Counted from the stretch's first letter, positions 16,603 through 25,314 are shown. The stretch is 64,000 nucleotides of DNA from Clostridium sp. SY8519 (GCF_000270305.1 NC_015737.1:1860501-1924500), one strand, 5' to 3'. The notes: a model not told the origin generated them from the letters alone. Translations and numbers: made by a program.

Positions 16603-17322
16603 ATGGGCCTGAATCGAACCAGTCTGAAATACCTGGCTGCCGCAGCGATGCTGCTGGACCATATTGCCGCGTTTGTGCTGATGCGGGGAAACGAACCGGG
16701 ACTGTATGACCTGTTTCGCCTGATCGGCCGTCTGACGGCTCCTGTCATGTGCTATTTTCTGGCAGCAGGGTTTCAGCATACCAGTTCCCTGAAGCGCTAT
16801 GTCCTGCGGCTTGCGGTATTTGCTGCTGTCGCGCAGCCGGCGTTTGTCTTTGCGCGATTCGGCGCCGGCTGGCCGCGGCATTTGTTTTCCGAGGGAAACA
16901 TGCTGGTGACGCTGCTTCTGTCTTTGCTGATGCTGGCGGGAATCACCCGGGTGGGAATGTCCGCCGGGAGGATTGCAGCCGCGGCAGGCGCCGTGCTGCT
17001 GTCCCTGTTCTGCGACTGGGGCGGGTACGGCCCGCTGATGGTGCTTGTATTTTATATGCTGCGCAGTCAGCCGAAAAAAATGTGGCTGACCTACAGCCTG
17101 CTGGCTGTTTGCTGCTGGGGCGGCGCGGCGGCCGCGGCGGTTTCTTCCGGAGAAGCATGGTATCTGAGTCTGTGGAACGGCGGGATGCTCCTGGCGGTTC
17201 CGCTGCTGAAGTGTTATGACGGGAGCCGCGGCTCCGGGAGCAAATTTAACAAATGGTTTTTTTATGTGTTTTATCCGGCTCACCTGGCAGTGCTGGGAGG
17301 GATACGCTTTGCTGTAGCCTGA
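16603..17322 (+). CDS. TraX family membrane protein
   Basis: 239-aa polytopic membrane protein of the TraX family, named after the F-plasmid pilin acetylase. Chromosomal homologues are widespread in Clostridia and their acceptors are unknown. The opening LKYLAAAAMLLDHIAAF and the FRLIGRLTAPVMCYFLAAGF block are the family hallmarks, with LFSEGNMLVTLLLSLLML following; about eight hydrophobic helices span the protein. AAGGAAG precedes the ATG. No conjugation genes are near, so an acyl-transfer role on an envelope molecule is more likely than one in mating. Confidence 0.82.
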   Translation: MGLNRTSLKYLAAAAMLLDHIAAFVLMRGNEPGLYDLFRLIGRLTAPVMCYFLAAGFQHTSSLKRYVLRLAVFAAVAQPAFVFARFGAGWPRHLFSEGNMLVTLLLSLLMLAGITRVGMSAGRIAAAAGAVLLSLFCDWGGYGPLMVLVFYMLRSQPKKMWLTYSLLAVCCWGGAAAAAVSSGEAWYLSLWNGGMLLAVPLLKCYDGSRGSGSKFNKWFFYVFYPAHLAVLGGIRFAVA

Positions 17323-17388
17323 GGCGTCCCGCCGGCCGGAGGCGGTTTTGAGAAAAGGAAGGAAAACGGGCTCGGCCCGGAGAAAATT

Positions 17389-20097
17389 ATGAGGACAAAT
17401 CGATTTACACTGGGAATACTTGCCCCGGTCGATGCGGGGAAAACCACACTGGCAGAAGCGCTGCTGTACCAGGGCGGGAACATCCGGACTCTGGGCCGGG
17501 TGGATCACAGGGACGCCCTGTTTGATTATTACCGGCAGGAGCGGGAGCGGGGAATCACGATTTTTTCCAAGTGCGCGCAGCTTACCCTGGGCAGCAAAGA
17601 AGTGTCTCTTCTGGATACCCCGGGACATGCGGATTTTTCCGCAGAAATGGAACGAGCGCTGTCTGTCATGGATTACGCGGTTTTGGTCATCAGCGGCACA
17701 GAAGGCGTGCAGAGCCATACCCACACCCTGTTTTCGCTGCTGCGCCGCTATCATGTGCCGGCGTTTCTGTTTGTCAGCAAAATGGACCGCCCGGAAGCGG
17801 ACAGGGCGGCGGTGTGCAGACAGCTGAAAGAGGAGCTGCAGGAAACCTGTGTGGATATCACCGGATATAGGGACAGGCTGGAAAACGATGAGGAGTTTCG
17901 CGAGGAAATCGCCCTCTGTGATGAAAAACTGACAGAGCGGTATCTGAACGGGGAGCCGATCGGCGCAGAAGATCTGCGGCAGCTGATTGGGGAGGAAAAA
18001 CTCTATCCCTGCCTGTTTGGCTCCGCCCGGGAGCTGCAGGGCATCCGGGAACTGATGGAGGCCCTGGAAGAACTGAGCATCTGTCCGGATTATCCGGAGG
18101 CGTTCGGCGGACGGATTTTTAAGGTGGCCCGGGATGAAAAAGGCAGCCGTGTCACCTATCTGAAGGTTACCGGCGGCAGTCTGAATGTGCGGCAGGAAGT
18201 GACCGGTACGGACGGGACCCGGTCAAAGATCAGTCAGATCCGGATCTATTCCGGCGGACGGTATGATACGGTGTCAGAAGTCCCGGCGGGCACAGTCTGC
18301 GGGGTAACCGGGCTGGAGACGGCGCTGGCCGGACAGGGCCTGGGATTCGAAACAGAGGAAATCCGGCCGGAATTGGTGCCGGTCTTTACCTATTCGGTCC
18401 TGCCGCCGGAAGGGACGGATCTCCATCAGCTGTTTCGGAAACTTCAGCAGATGACAGAAGAGGAACCGGATCTGGCGGCAGAATGGAAAGAAGAAACCCA
18501 GGAAATTTTGCTGCGTCTCATGGGAGAAGTACAGATAGAAGTGCTGCAGCAGGAGATGGAAGAACGGTTTGGTATAAAAGCGGAGCTGGGCGAAGGCGCA
18601 GTGGTCTATCAGGAGACGGTGGAAGAACCGGTGATTGGAATCGGGCATTACGAGCCCCTGCGCCACTACGCGGAAGTGCATATCCGGATCGAACCGGGGG
18701 AAAGGGGCAGCGGTCTTGCGTTTGCCAATGAGTGTCCGGATGAACTGCTGGACCGCGGCTGGCAGCAGACGGCGATGAACTGTCTGAAAGAGATCCGGCA
18801 TGTCGGAGTGCTCACTGGATCGGCGCTGACGGATGTAAAACTGACACTGCTGTCCGGAAAAGCGCACAAAGCTCATTCCCAGGGGGCGGATTTCCGGGAG
18901 GCGGCGGCCCGGGCGGTGCGTCAGGGGCTGATGAAGGCGGACCCGGTCCTGCTGGAGCCGATGTATGCCTATGAACTGACGGTGCCGGACAGCCAGGTGG
19001 GAAGAGCCATGACGGATTTAAATGGAAAAGGCGCCCAAGTGGCACCGCCGCGGCTGGCCGGGGGACGGGCGGTTTTTACCGGCAGGATTCCTGTGTCGGA
19101 AGTGAAGGGATACGGGATGGAGGTACTGTCTTACACCGGGGGAAAGGGGCAGTTTGCCGTGAAATTCGACGGATACGAAGTCTGCCATAATACGGCAGAG
19201 GTGCTGGAGGCCTGTGAGTACAATCCGGAACAGGATCGGGAGCATCCGGCCGGATCCGTGTTTTGCCGCCGGGGCGCGGGTATCTTTGTCCCCTGGGATG
19301 AGACAGATGCCTGGGCCAGTGTGCCGCCGGAAACAGCCGAAACGACGGATCCGCTTTCAGAACAGGCAGACACAGCGCGCGGACCGGGGGCTTCCGGTTC
19401 TTCGGCGCGCCGGACCGGAGGCGGATTTGCCGCTGCTTTCGAGGAAGACCGGGAACTGCAGGCCATTTTTGAGCGGACCTACGGCGGATCGAACAGGCAG
19501 AAGGCGAAAAAAACGGTTTCTTCGGCAGCCACCGTGTATTCTTCCAGACGTGAAAAAGAGAAAAAACCGGAAGCCTCCTATCTGCTGGTGGACGGATATA
19601 ATATTATTTTTTCCTGGGAGGAACTGAAAGAACTGGCCAGAGTGAATCTGGATGCCGCCAGGGAGCAGCTGATGGATATTATGAGCAATTACGCCGGATA
19701 CCGCAGGGACCGGCTGATCCTGGTGTTTGATGCATATAAGGTAAAGGGCGGCACCGAGCATGTGATGCGGTACCACAATATCGATGTGGTATATACCCGG
19801 GAAGCGGAAACCGCAGATGCTTACATTGAGCGGGTGACCCGTTCCATCGGGGCGCGGAACGATGTGACCGTGGCCACGTCTGACGGACTGGAACAGATGA
19901 TTATCTGGGGGCACGGCGCAAAGCGGATGTCCGCGCCGGAACTGAAGACCGCGGTGGAGGATGCCGGGATGGAACTGCGGGCCTATATGAAAGAGCAGCG
20001 CAGAATTACCGGGCATCTGTTCGATGATGTGTCGGACCGGGACGCGCAGTATCTGGAAAATATCCGTCTGGGGCGTACAGAACCGGAAGAAGAATAA
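17389..20097 (+). CDS. Ribosome-protection-type GTPase fused to NYN ribonuclease-like domain
   Basis: 902-aa fusion. Residues 1 to about 640 form a translation GTPase of the EF-G/TetM branch: G1 APVDAGKTT (12-20), G2 region with RGITI, G3 DTPGH (about 76-80), G4 SKMD (about 130, with Ser for the usual Asn), then EF-G-like domains II-V. A low-complexity Ala/Pro/Ser/Glu linker follows (about 650-725). Residues about 730-880 are an NYN/YacP-type domain: LLVDGYNIIF, a central VFDAYKVKGG and a YIERVTRSIG-ATSDGLEQ region with the acidic residues of PIN-like nucleases. TetM is about 640 aa, so the extra domain is real and in frame. It may act on stalled ribosomes and cut or bind RNA there; that is inference. 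Confidence 0.85.
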   Translation: MRTNRFTLGILAPVDAGKTTLAEALLYQGGNIRTLGRVDHRDALFDYYRQERERGITIFSKCAQLTLGSKEVSLLDTPGHADFSAEMERALSVMDYAVLVISGTEGVQSHTHTLFSLLRRYHVPAFLFVSKMDRPEADRAAVCRQLKEELQETCVDITGYRDRLENDEEFREEIALCDEKLTERYLNGEPIGAEDLRQLIGEEKLYPCLFGSARELQGIRELMEALEELSICPDYPEAFGGRIFKVARDEKGSRVTYLKVTGGSLNVRQEVTGTDGTRSKISQIRIYSGGRYDTVSEVPAGTVCGVTGLETALAGQGLGFETEEIRPELVPVFTYSVLPPEGTDLHQLFRKLQQMTEEEPDLAAEWKEETQEILLRLMGEVQIEVLQQEMEERFGIKAELGEGAVVYQETVEEPVIGIGHYEPLRHYAEVHIRIEPGERGSGLAFANECPDELLDRGWQQTAMNCLKEIRHVGVLTGSALTDVKLTLLSGKAHKAHSQGADFREAAARAVRQGLMKADPVLLEPMYAYELTVPDSQVGRAMTDLNGKGAQVAPPRLAGGRAVFTGRIPVSEVKGYGMEVLSYTGGKGQFAVKFDGYEVCHNTAEVLEACEYNPEQDREHPAGSVFCRRGAGIFVPWDETDAWASVPPETAETTDPLSEQADTARGPGASGSSARRTGGGFAAAFEEDRELQAIFERTYGGSNRQKAKKTVSSAATVYSSRREKEKKPEASYLLVDGYNIIFSWEELKELARVNLDAAREQLMDIMSNYAGYRRDRLILVFDAYKVKGGTEHVMRYHNIDVVYTREAETADAYIERVTRSIGARNDVTVATSDGLEQMIIWGHGAKRMSAPELKTAVEDAGMELRAYMKEQRRITGHLFDDVSDRDAQYLENIRLGRTEPEEE

Positions 20098-20142
20098 AAC
20101 CGTATCCGATACGTCCAAAAAAGTGGTTTATGCAAAATCTGC

Positions 20143-20171
20143 TTGTATCATGCTGGACATTTCTGTAAAAT
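20143..20171 (+). promoter_or_regulatory. Promoter of gltA
   Basis: TTGTAT (20143-20148), a 17-nt spacer and TAAAAT (20166-20171). It predicts an untranslated leader of about 120 nt before the citrate synthase start. Confidence 0.6.
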
Positions 20172-20180
20172 GTACTACAA

Positions 20181-20280
20181 AGGGTCAGTCTGCCCCAAAG
20201 CGAGGCCGCCGTGCAGCGCGATGGGCCGGAACAAAGCAGATTGGTACAGCAACGACGGGGCAGAAAGCCCGAAGCACTTT
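20181..20280 (+). promoter_or_regulatory. Possible structured 5' leader of gltA
   Basis: The GC-rich leader can close on itself: TCTGCCCC (20189-20196) and GGGGCAGA (20257-20264) are exact complements and enclose a region with GGCC/GGCC and other short pairings. The closing stem sits about 20 nt before the ribosome binding site. It matches no riboswitch class I know; a metabolite- or protein-responsive leader is possible but unproven. Confidence 0.35.
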
Positions 20281-20301
20281 TTGGAAGGAGTGTGATTGGA
20301 C

Positions 20302-21663
20302 ATGGTAGAATGGAAGGATTTTGCACAGAAATATGCAGATAAATGCCGCAATCACGATGTGATATCCGAGGAACTGTTTGACCGGTACGGGGTAAAACGG
20401 GGCCTGCGTGATAAGAACGGGGCAGGTGTGGTAACCGGCCTGACGAACATCTCCAGGATTGACGCGTTTAAAATGAAAGACGGGAAAAAAACACCCTGCG
20501 ACGGCGAACTGCGGTACCGCGGCTATAATATCTGTGACCTGGTGGAGGGTATCCACGGCCGCCGTTACGGATATGAGGAAATCGCGTATCTGATTCTGTT
20601 CGGAGAACTGCCTTCGGAAGCGGACCTGAATTTCTTTATCGATATTCTTTCCAGATGCCGCCGGCTTCCTACAAATTTCACCCGGGATGTCATTATGAAG
20701 GGCCCCACCGGCGATCTGATGAATTCCATGACCCGCAGTGTGCTGACACTGGCGTCCTATGTGGACAATCCCCATGATACGTCCCTGGAAAATGTGCTGA
20801 TCCAGTGTATTCAGCTGATCAGCGAATTCCCGATGCTTGCAGTTTACAGCTATCATGCCTACAATCACTATGTCAGAGATGACAGTCTGTATATTCACCG
20901 GCCGGATCCGAATCTTTCCACCGCGGAAAATATTCTGATGATGCTGCGGCCGGACAAAAAGTTTACCGCTGTGGAGGCAATGGTGCTGGATATCGCCCTG
21001 ATTCTCCATATGGAGCATGGCGGCGGCAACAACTCCACGTTTACCACCCGGGTGGTTACTTCCGCCGGATCGGACACCTATTCGGTAATCGCCGCAGCGC
21101 TTTCTTCCCTGAAAGGACCGCGGCATGGAGGAGCCAATGCCAAAGTGGTGGAAATGATGCGGCATATCCGGGACAATGTGTCGGACATTACAGATGAGGA
21201 CGAAGTCAGAGATTATCTGGGCCGGATCCTGATGGGAGAGGCCTTTGACGGAAAAGGGCTGATCTATGGCATGGGACACGCGATTTATTCCAAATCCGAT
21301 CCCAGAGCCAATATTTTCCGCGGCTTTGTCAAACGGCTGGCCGAGGAAAAAGACCGGAAAGATGTCTTTGACTTTTATTCTATGGTAGAGCGTCTGGCTC
21401 CGGAGGTCATTGCGGATAAAAGACGGATCTACAAAGGTGTCAGCGCCAATGTGGATTTTTACAGCGGTTTTGTCTACAGCATGCTGGACATCCCGGTGGA
21501 GCTGTTTACGCCGATGTTTGCCATGGCGCGTATTGTGGGATGGAGCGCCCACAGACTGGAAGAACTGGTAAATGCGGATAAAATCATCCGTCCGGCCTAC
21601 ACCAGCGTGGTGACGGACCGTGATTACATTCCGATAGAAGAGCGAAAGGATACCCATGTCTGA
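20302..21663 (+). CDS. gltA: Citrate synthase
   Basis: 453-aa citrate synthase condensing acetyl-CoA and oxaloacetate, the entry to the oxidative branch that gives 2-oxoglutarate and glutamate. The active-site blocks are present: MEHGGGNNSTF (His in the helical lid), KGPRHGGANAKV with the His that binds oxaloacetate, and GMGHAIYSKSDPRA with a following Asp/Arg region. The start may be the ATG at 20302 or a TTG at 20296; AAGGAG at about 20285-20290 allows either, and the ATG is preferred. Its last codons overlap the next gene by 8 nt. Confidence 0.93.
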   Translation: MVEWKDFAQKYADKCRNHDVISEELFDRYGVKRGLRDKNGAGVVTGLTNISRIDAFKMKDGKKTPCDGELRYRGYNICDLVEGIHGRRYGYEEIAYLILFGELPSEADLNFFIDILSRCRRLPTNFTRDVIMKGPTGDLMNSMTRSVLTLASYVDNPHDTSLENVLIQCIQLISEFPMLAVYSYHAYNHYVRDDSLYIHRPDPNLSTAENILMMLRPDKKFTAVEAMVLDIALILHMEHGGGNNSTFTTRVVTSAGSDTYSVIAAALSSLKGPRHGGANAKVVEMMRHIRDNVSDITDEDEVRDYLGRILMGEAFDGKGLIYGMGHAIYSKSDPRANIFRGFVKRLAEEKDRKDVFDFYSMVERLAPEVIADKRRIYKGVSANVDFYSGFVYSMLDIPVELFTPMFAMARIVGWSAHRLEELVNADKIIRPAYTSVVTDRDYIPIEERKDTHV

Positions 21664-22192
21664 TAAGGAAAAATCACTGGAAACACTGTCTGATTCCGTG
21701 TATTACAAAGAATATCTGGGAGAGGCCCGGGCCGCGGATACGCTGTCCGCGGGAGAACTGAACGTATTGTATGAAATGCTCCCTTCCAGGGATCCGGCAG
21801 TGACAGACCGTATTGTCAACGGCTGGCTGATGCGGATCATTGCCATGGCGGCAGAGGAGTCGGAAGCGCCGGTTCCCGCCGATGATCTGATCCAGGAGGG
21901 AAATATGGCGCTGTGGACCGGGCTGGCGCAGATCGATCATCCCATGCCGGGAACAGAGGTGGACGAACTTCTGAAACAGACGGTACAGAATGCGATGCGG
22001 GATTATATCCGGATGGAAACCGGGCACAAATCCCAGGAAGAGGCGGCTGTCGGCAAGGTGGCGCTGGTACGTCAGGCACAGGAGTATCTGGCGGAGACCA
22101 ACGGAGAAGTGCCGGATTTGAAGACTTTAAGTGAATTTACCAAACTGAGTGAAGCGGAAATCACAGATGTGCTTGCGCTGCTGAAAGAATAA
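21656..22192 (+). CDS. Sigma-70-like protein with regions 2-3 but no region 4
   Basis: 178-aa protein with a clear sigma region 2 signature, DDLIQEGNMALW (residues 76-87), preceded by a core-binding helix (VNGWLMRIIAMAA) and followed by a region 3-like helix-turn-helix (GEVPDLKTLSEFTKLSEAEI, about 148-170, quoted here in part). It ends there: region 4, which contacts the -35 element, is missing, and so is a region 1.1. It starts 8 nt inside gltA, so the two are co-translated. It could be a specialised sigma factor using only the -10, a core-binding regulator, or a decayed sigma factor. Function unknown; the family is fairly secure. Confidence 0.7.
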   Translation: MSDKEKSLETLSDSVYYKEYLGEARAADTLSAGELNVLYEMLPSRDPAVTDRIVNGWLMRIIAMAAEESEAPVPADDLIQEGNMALWTGLAQIDHPMPGTEVDELLKQTVQNAMRDYIRMETGHKSQEEAAVGKVALVRQAQEYLAETNGEVPDLKTLSEFTKLSEAEITDVLALLKE

Positions 22193-22200
22193 CAGCGGAA

Positions 22201-22271
22201 AAAAGCTGCTGAATCAGGAAGCCCCCGGAAAGGAAGTCGTTCTGACGGGGGACGGATGGTTCAGCAGCTTT
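22201..22271. terminator. Shared convergent terminator hairpin
   Basis: AAAGCTGCTGAA (about 22202-22214) and TTCAGCAGCTTT (about 22260-22271) are exact complements flanking a GC-rich loop that itself contains CCCCC/GGGGG pairing. It serves the gltA unit and the convergent LysR gene, whose last codons form one arm. Confidence 0.65.
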
Positions 22272-23181
22272 CTTCCGGCGCCAGGTTGCAGGCTTTGTCC
22301 ATCAGGATCTCCATGAAGATCGGAATAATCGGATTCAGGTTGGAGCGGCACCAGACAGCAGTCAGAAACAGAAGGTCTGTCGTGCCTTCCAGGGGGACGT
22401 TGGCGACGGCCCTGTTTAAGAGGGAGATGCTGTTGGAATCCTGTACCGTGTATCCCAGGCCGGATTCGATGTTCAGCAGCATGTCCTGAATACTGCGGGC
22501 CGTGATGATCTTGCGGGGGGTGAAGCCGTTGGCGGCGCACAGGTCGATAAGGCTGTTGTAAGCGCCGTGGGATACATCCGGAGAGATGGCGATTAGGGTA
22601 TCTTCCGCCATCTGGTTAATGTTGACGCCGGATTTTCCCGCCAGCGGATGGGATTTCGGCATGGCGCACACGCCGGTGCTGCAACGGAAATTCTGGGAAA
22701 CGATTTTATCCTGGGGGAAATCGGTCAGATCAAACGCCATCGTCAGGGCGATATCTACCTGACCGTTCAGGACATTTTCCCGGAGATCCTTGAAATTTCC
22801 GGACTGAATGTCTACATTGATGAGCGGGTGTTTCTTTCGGAGGGTTTTCAGTACTTCCGGCAGGAAATTATCGGAACGCTGCGTCTCGATGACGCCGATG
22901 CGCAGAAGGCCGCTCTGGCCGATTTCCACATTGCGCGCCTGATCCACAGCCTGGTCGATTTCCTTCATTAAGCGGGAAAATTCGCGGTACAGAACAGCGC
23001 CGCCCGGGGTTAAGCGGACGTATTTCCTGGTGCGGATAAAGAGCTTCATATTCAGTTCGTTTTCAAGATTGGATATATTGCGGCTGAGGGAAGACTGCGC
23101 AATAAAGAGATGATTGGCAGCTTCGGTAAAATTCAGGCACTGGGCCACCTGAAGAAAACATTGAATCTGAAAGGTTGTCAT
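22261..23181 (-). CDS. LysR family transcriptional regulator
   Basis: 306-aa LysR-type regulator starting at 23181 (MTTFQIQCF), with GGAGG 5-6 nt upstream; the longer upstream frame is not needed. The N-terminal helix-turn-helix reads FLQVAQCLNFTEAANHLFIA and SQSSLSRNISNLENEL; the C-terminal effector domain begins near residue 90 (LLRIGVIETQRSDNFLPEV). It is divergent from the aldolase-cobU-cobS operon starting at 23308, so it may regulate that operon. The effector cannot be read from the sequence. Confidence 0.85.
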   Translation of the reverse strand: MTTFQIQCFLQVAQCLNFTEAANHLFIAQSSLSRNISNLENELNMKLFIRTRKYVRLTPGGAVLYREFSRLMKEIDQAVDQARNVEIGQSGLLRIGVIETQRSDNFLPEVLKTLRKKHPLINVDIQSGNFKDLRENVLNGQVDIALTMAFDLTDFPQDKIVSQNFRCSTGVCAMPKSHPLAGKSGVNINQMAEDTLIAISPDVSHGAYNSLIDLCAANGFTPRKIITARSIQDMLLNIESGLGYTVQDSNSISLLNRAVANVPLEGTTDLLFLTAVWCRSNLNPIIPIFMEILMDKACNLAPEESC

Positions 23182-23307
23182 CCTTGCCTCCGAAAGGGTA
23201 TGCGTCTGCATACCGGCACTTTATTTTGTAAGTATTTTATCCAATTGAAGGGAAAAAAGCAAGAAATTACAGCCGGAGGGCGAAGGCCTCGGAAAGGAGA
23301 ACCCGGA

Positions 23308-24015
23308 ATGGAACAGAACTATCAGAAAGAAAGAGCGGCAGTGACGGATGTCTGCCATAAATTATGGCAGAGGGGAATCGTCGCGGCAAATGACGGAAAT
23401 GTGTCCGTGAAACTGGATGAGAATCATTTCCTCTGCACGCCTTCCGGTGTCAGCAAGATCGATATTACACCGGATATGCTGGTGGAAGTCGATGGAAGCG
23501 GACAGGTGCTGTACGCAAAGGACGGCTTAAAACCTTCCTCCGAAATGAAAATGCACTTCCGCTGTTATGAGAAGAGAAAGGATGTCAGGGCAGTGGTACA
23601 CGCCCATCCGCCGGTGTCTACCAGCTACGCGTCCATGGAACGGGCGCTGGACGGCTATCAGATTATGGAATCCATCGTCAATCTCGGCGCCGTTCCGGTG
23701 GCGCCCTACGCGCGTCCCTCTTCGGACCAGGTGCCGGATTCCATTACCCCGTATCTGGAACACCATGACGCGATTCTGCTGGCCCATCACGGCGCCCTGA
23801 CGCTGGGAGACTGTCTGCAGACCGCATATTTCCGTATGGAGACACTGGAAATGACAGCGAAGATGTCTCTTTGCATCCATTTGCTGGGCGGCGAGAAGGA
23901 TCTGCCCAGGGAAAAAATTGACGAACTGATCGACTTAAGAGAGAACGGGTACCGCCTGACCGGACGGCATCCGGGTTATGTAAAATATAACAGCACAGAG
24001 GAAATCGGCGAATGA
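23308..24015 (+). CDS. Class II aldolase/adducin family protein (FucA-like)
   Basis: 235-aa zinc aldolase of the class II/adducin fold, related to L-fuculose-phosphate aldolase and ribulose-phosphate 4-epimerase. The metal site is visible: VVHAHPPVSTSYA gives two His ligands, LLAHHGALTLGD the third; the catalytic Glu is in PSSEMKMHF. The start at 23308 follows AAAGGAGA; the longer frame beginning in the LysR promoter has no support. Its stop overlaps cobU by 4 nt, so it belongs to the cobinamide operon. The real substrate is unknown; supply of the aminopropanol arm or an unrelated sugar phosphate are both possible. Confidence 0.82.
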   Translation: MEQNYQKERAAVTDVCHKLWQRGIVAANDGNVSVKLDENHFLCTPSGVSKIDITPDMLVEVDGSGQVLYAKDGLKPSSEMKMHFRCYEKRKDVRAVVHAHPPVSTSYASMERALDGYQIMESIVNLGAVPVAPYARPSSDQVPDSITPYLEHHDAILLAHHGALTLGDCLQTAYFRMETLEMTAKMSLCIHLLGGEKDLPREKIDELIDLRENGYRLTGRHPGYVKYNSTEEIGE

Positions 24016-24563
24016 TCGTATTTGTAACCGGCGGCAGCGGCAGCGGCAAATCGGAATACGCGGAGTCCGTGAGTCTGGCACTGGGGAAAAACAGAAAAAA
24101 AATTTACCTGGCTACGATGCGGAATCAGAACGCGGTCAGTCAGGCGAGGGTGGACCGCCACAGAAAATTAAGAGCGGGCAAAGGGTTTGAAACCCTGGAA
24201 CAGGCAGCCGGACTGGAAGACATCCGTCTTCCGGGAAGACCGGTGGTGCTTCTGGAGTGCCTGTCCAATCTGCTGGCGAATGAGATGTTCGCGCCGGCAG
24301 ACGGGACGGACAGAAAGGAACGGCTGCAGGAAGTGATCCTCGGGGGAATCCGCCATCTGGCACAGGAAGCAGAGCACCTGGTGATTGTGAGCAACCAGGT
24401 GTTTTCTGACGGCCGTGCCTATGATCGGGAGACCTTGCGTTACATGCAGGTGTTAGGCGGATTAAACGCCTCCTGCGGGGAGATGGCAGATGAAGCCTGG
24501 GAAGTAGTCTGCGGGATACCGGCGGCGCTGAAACAGACAGGAGCAGAAAATGAAGTTAATTGA
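24012..24563 (+). CDS. cobU: Adenosylcobinamide kinase/guanylyltransferase (CobU)
   Basis: 183-aa bifunctional enzyme that phosphorylates adenosylcobinamide and attaches GMP for nucleotide-loop assembly of vitamin B12. Walker A is TGGSGSGKSE (6-15) and the guanylylation-site region VDRHRKLR is present with its His near residue 51, followed by a GFETLEQ segment. The late family motif SNEVGxGIVP is altered to SNQVFSDGR, an unusual change. Overlaps the aldolase gene by 4 nt at its start and cobS by 14 nt at its end. A second CobU-like protein follows cobS and keeps the motif this one lost. Confidence 0.85.
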   Translation: MIVFVTGGSGSGKSEYAESVSLALGKNRKKIYLATMRNQNAVSQARVDRHRKLRAGKGFETLEQAAGLEDIRLPGRPVVLLECLSNLLANEMFAPADGTDRKERLQEVILGGIRHLAQEAEHLVIVSNQVFSDGRAYDRETLRYMQVLGGLNASCGEMADEAWEVVCGIPAALKQTGAENEVN

Positions 24564-25314
24564 AAATCTGATCGTGGCATTTTCCATGTATTCCAAGATA
24601 CCGATGCCGCATATCGAATGGAACAAGGAAAATATGCGTTATACACTTTGTTTTTTTCCGCTGATCGGGTGTGTGATCGGCCTGTTAAACTGGGCCTGGT
24701 TCCGGATAACCCTGCTGGCGGATTTCCATTCCTCCTTTGTGACGGCAGTCTTTCTGCTGATCCCGATTCTTGTCACCGGAGGAATTCATATGGATGGTCT
24801 GCTGGATACCGCGGACGCCCTGTCCTCCTGGCAGCCAAGGGAGCGGCGGCTGGAAATTCTGAAGGATTCCCATGCGGGAGCCTTTGCCATTATTACCTGC
24901 TGCTGTTATTTTATTGCGCTGTTTGGAATCTGGTCGCAGATTACGCCGAAGGCATTGCTGGTGCTGGGCGTCGGCTTCAGCTTAAGCCGGGCCCTCAGCG
25001 GCTACGGCGTGGCTGTCATCCCCTGTGCCAAAGGCAGCGGACTGGCCCATACGTTTGCGGAAGCAGCAGACCGGAAGATCTGCCGCAGGGTGCTGACAGC
25101 AGAAATCGTCCTGTGTGCCGGCACCATGACTGTCATAGATCCGGTGCGGGGCGCGTTTGCGGCGGCTGCCGCCTTTCTGACCTTCCTGGCCTGCCGCCGG
25201 CTGGCCCTGCGCAAGTTTGGCGGTACCACAGGGGATATTCAGGGATTTTTTCTTCAGATGTGTGAACTGATTATGACTTTTGCGGCTGTACTGGGAGGTG
25301 CCTTATGTTCCTGA
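24550..25314 (+). CDS. cobS: Adenosylcobinamide-GDP ribazoletransferase (CobS, cobalamin synthase)
   Basis: 254-aa polytopic membrane enzyme that joins adenosylcobinamide-GDP with alpha-ribazole to give cobalamin. The signatures are AFSMYSKIPMP near the N-terminus, VTGGIHMDGLLDTADALSS with its acidic residues near 80-95, and DSHAGAFAIIT; six to seven hydrophobic helices follow. It overlaps cobU (14 nt) and the next cobU-like gene (10 nt), so the three are one tightly coupled unit. No cobT, cobC or corrin-ring genes are present, so the operon suits salvage of cobinamide. Confidence 0.92.
   Translation: MKLIENLIVAFSMYSKIPMPHIEWNKENMRYTLCFFPLIGCVIGLLNWAWFRITLLADFHSSFVTAVFLLIPILVTGGIHMDGLLDTADALSSWQPRERRLEILKDSHAGAFAIITCCCYFIALFGIWSQITPKALLVLGVGFSLSRALSGYGVAVIPCAKGSGLAHTFAEAADRKICRRVLTAEIVLCAGTMTVIDPVRGAFAAAAAFLTFLACRRLALRKFGGTTGDIQGFFLQMCELIMTFAAVLGGALCS

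Noticed and set aside
17389..20097. Acquired tetracycline resistance gene
   Set aside because: The GTPase belongs to the TetM branch but is part of a chromosomal fusion with a NYN domain, with no mobile element nearby and host-like codon use. Resistance should not be assumed.
20185..21657. Long antisense frame opposite citrate synthase
   Set aside because: It mirrors a well-conserved gene; composition of the product is unlike a protein (Gln/His-rich) and it lacks a ribosome binding site. Similar mirror frames opposite rnr (45565-47046), pepD and the TraX-like gene were rejected for the same reason.
23182..23307. Cobalamin riboswitch before the aldolase-cobU-cobS operon
   Set aside because: The B12-box (GCCACTG) and the expected length are absent.
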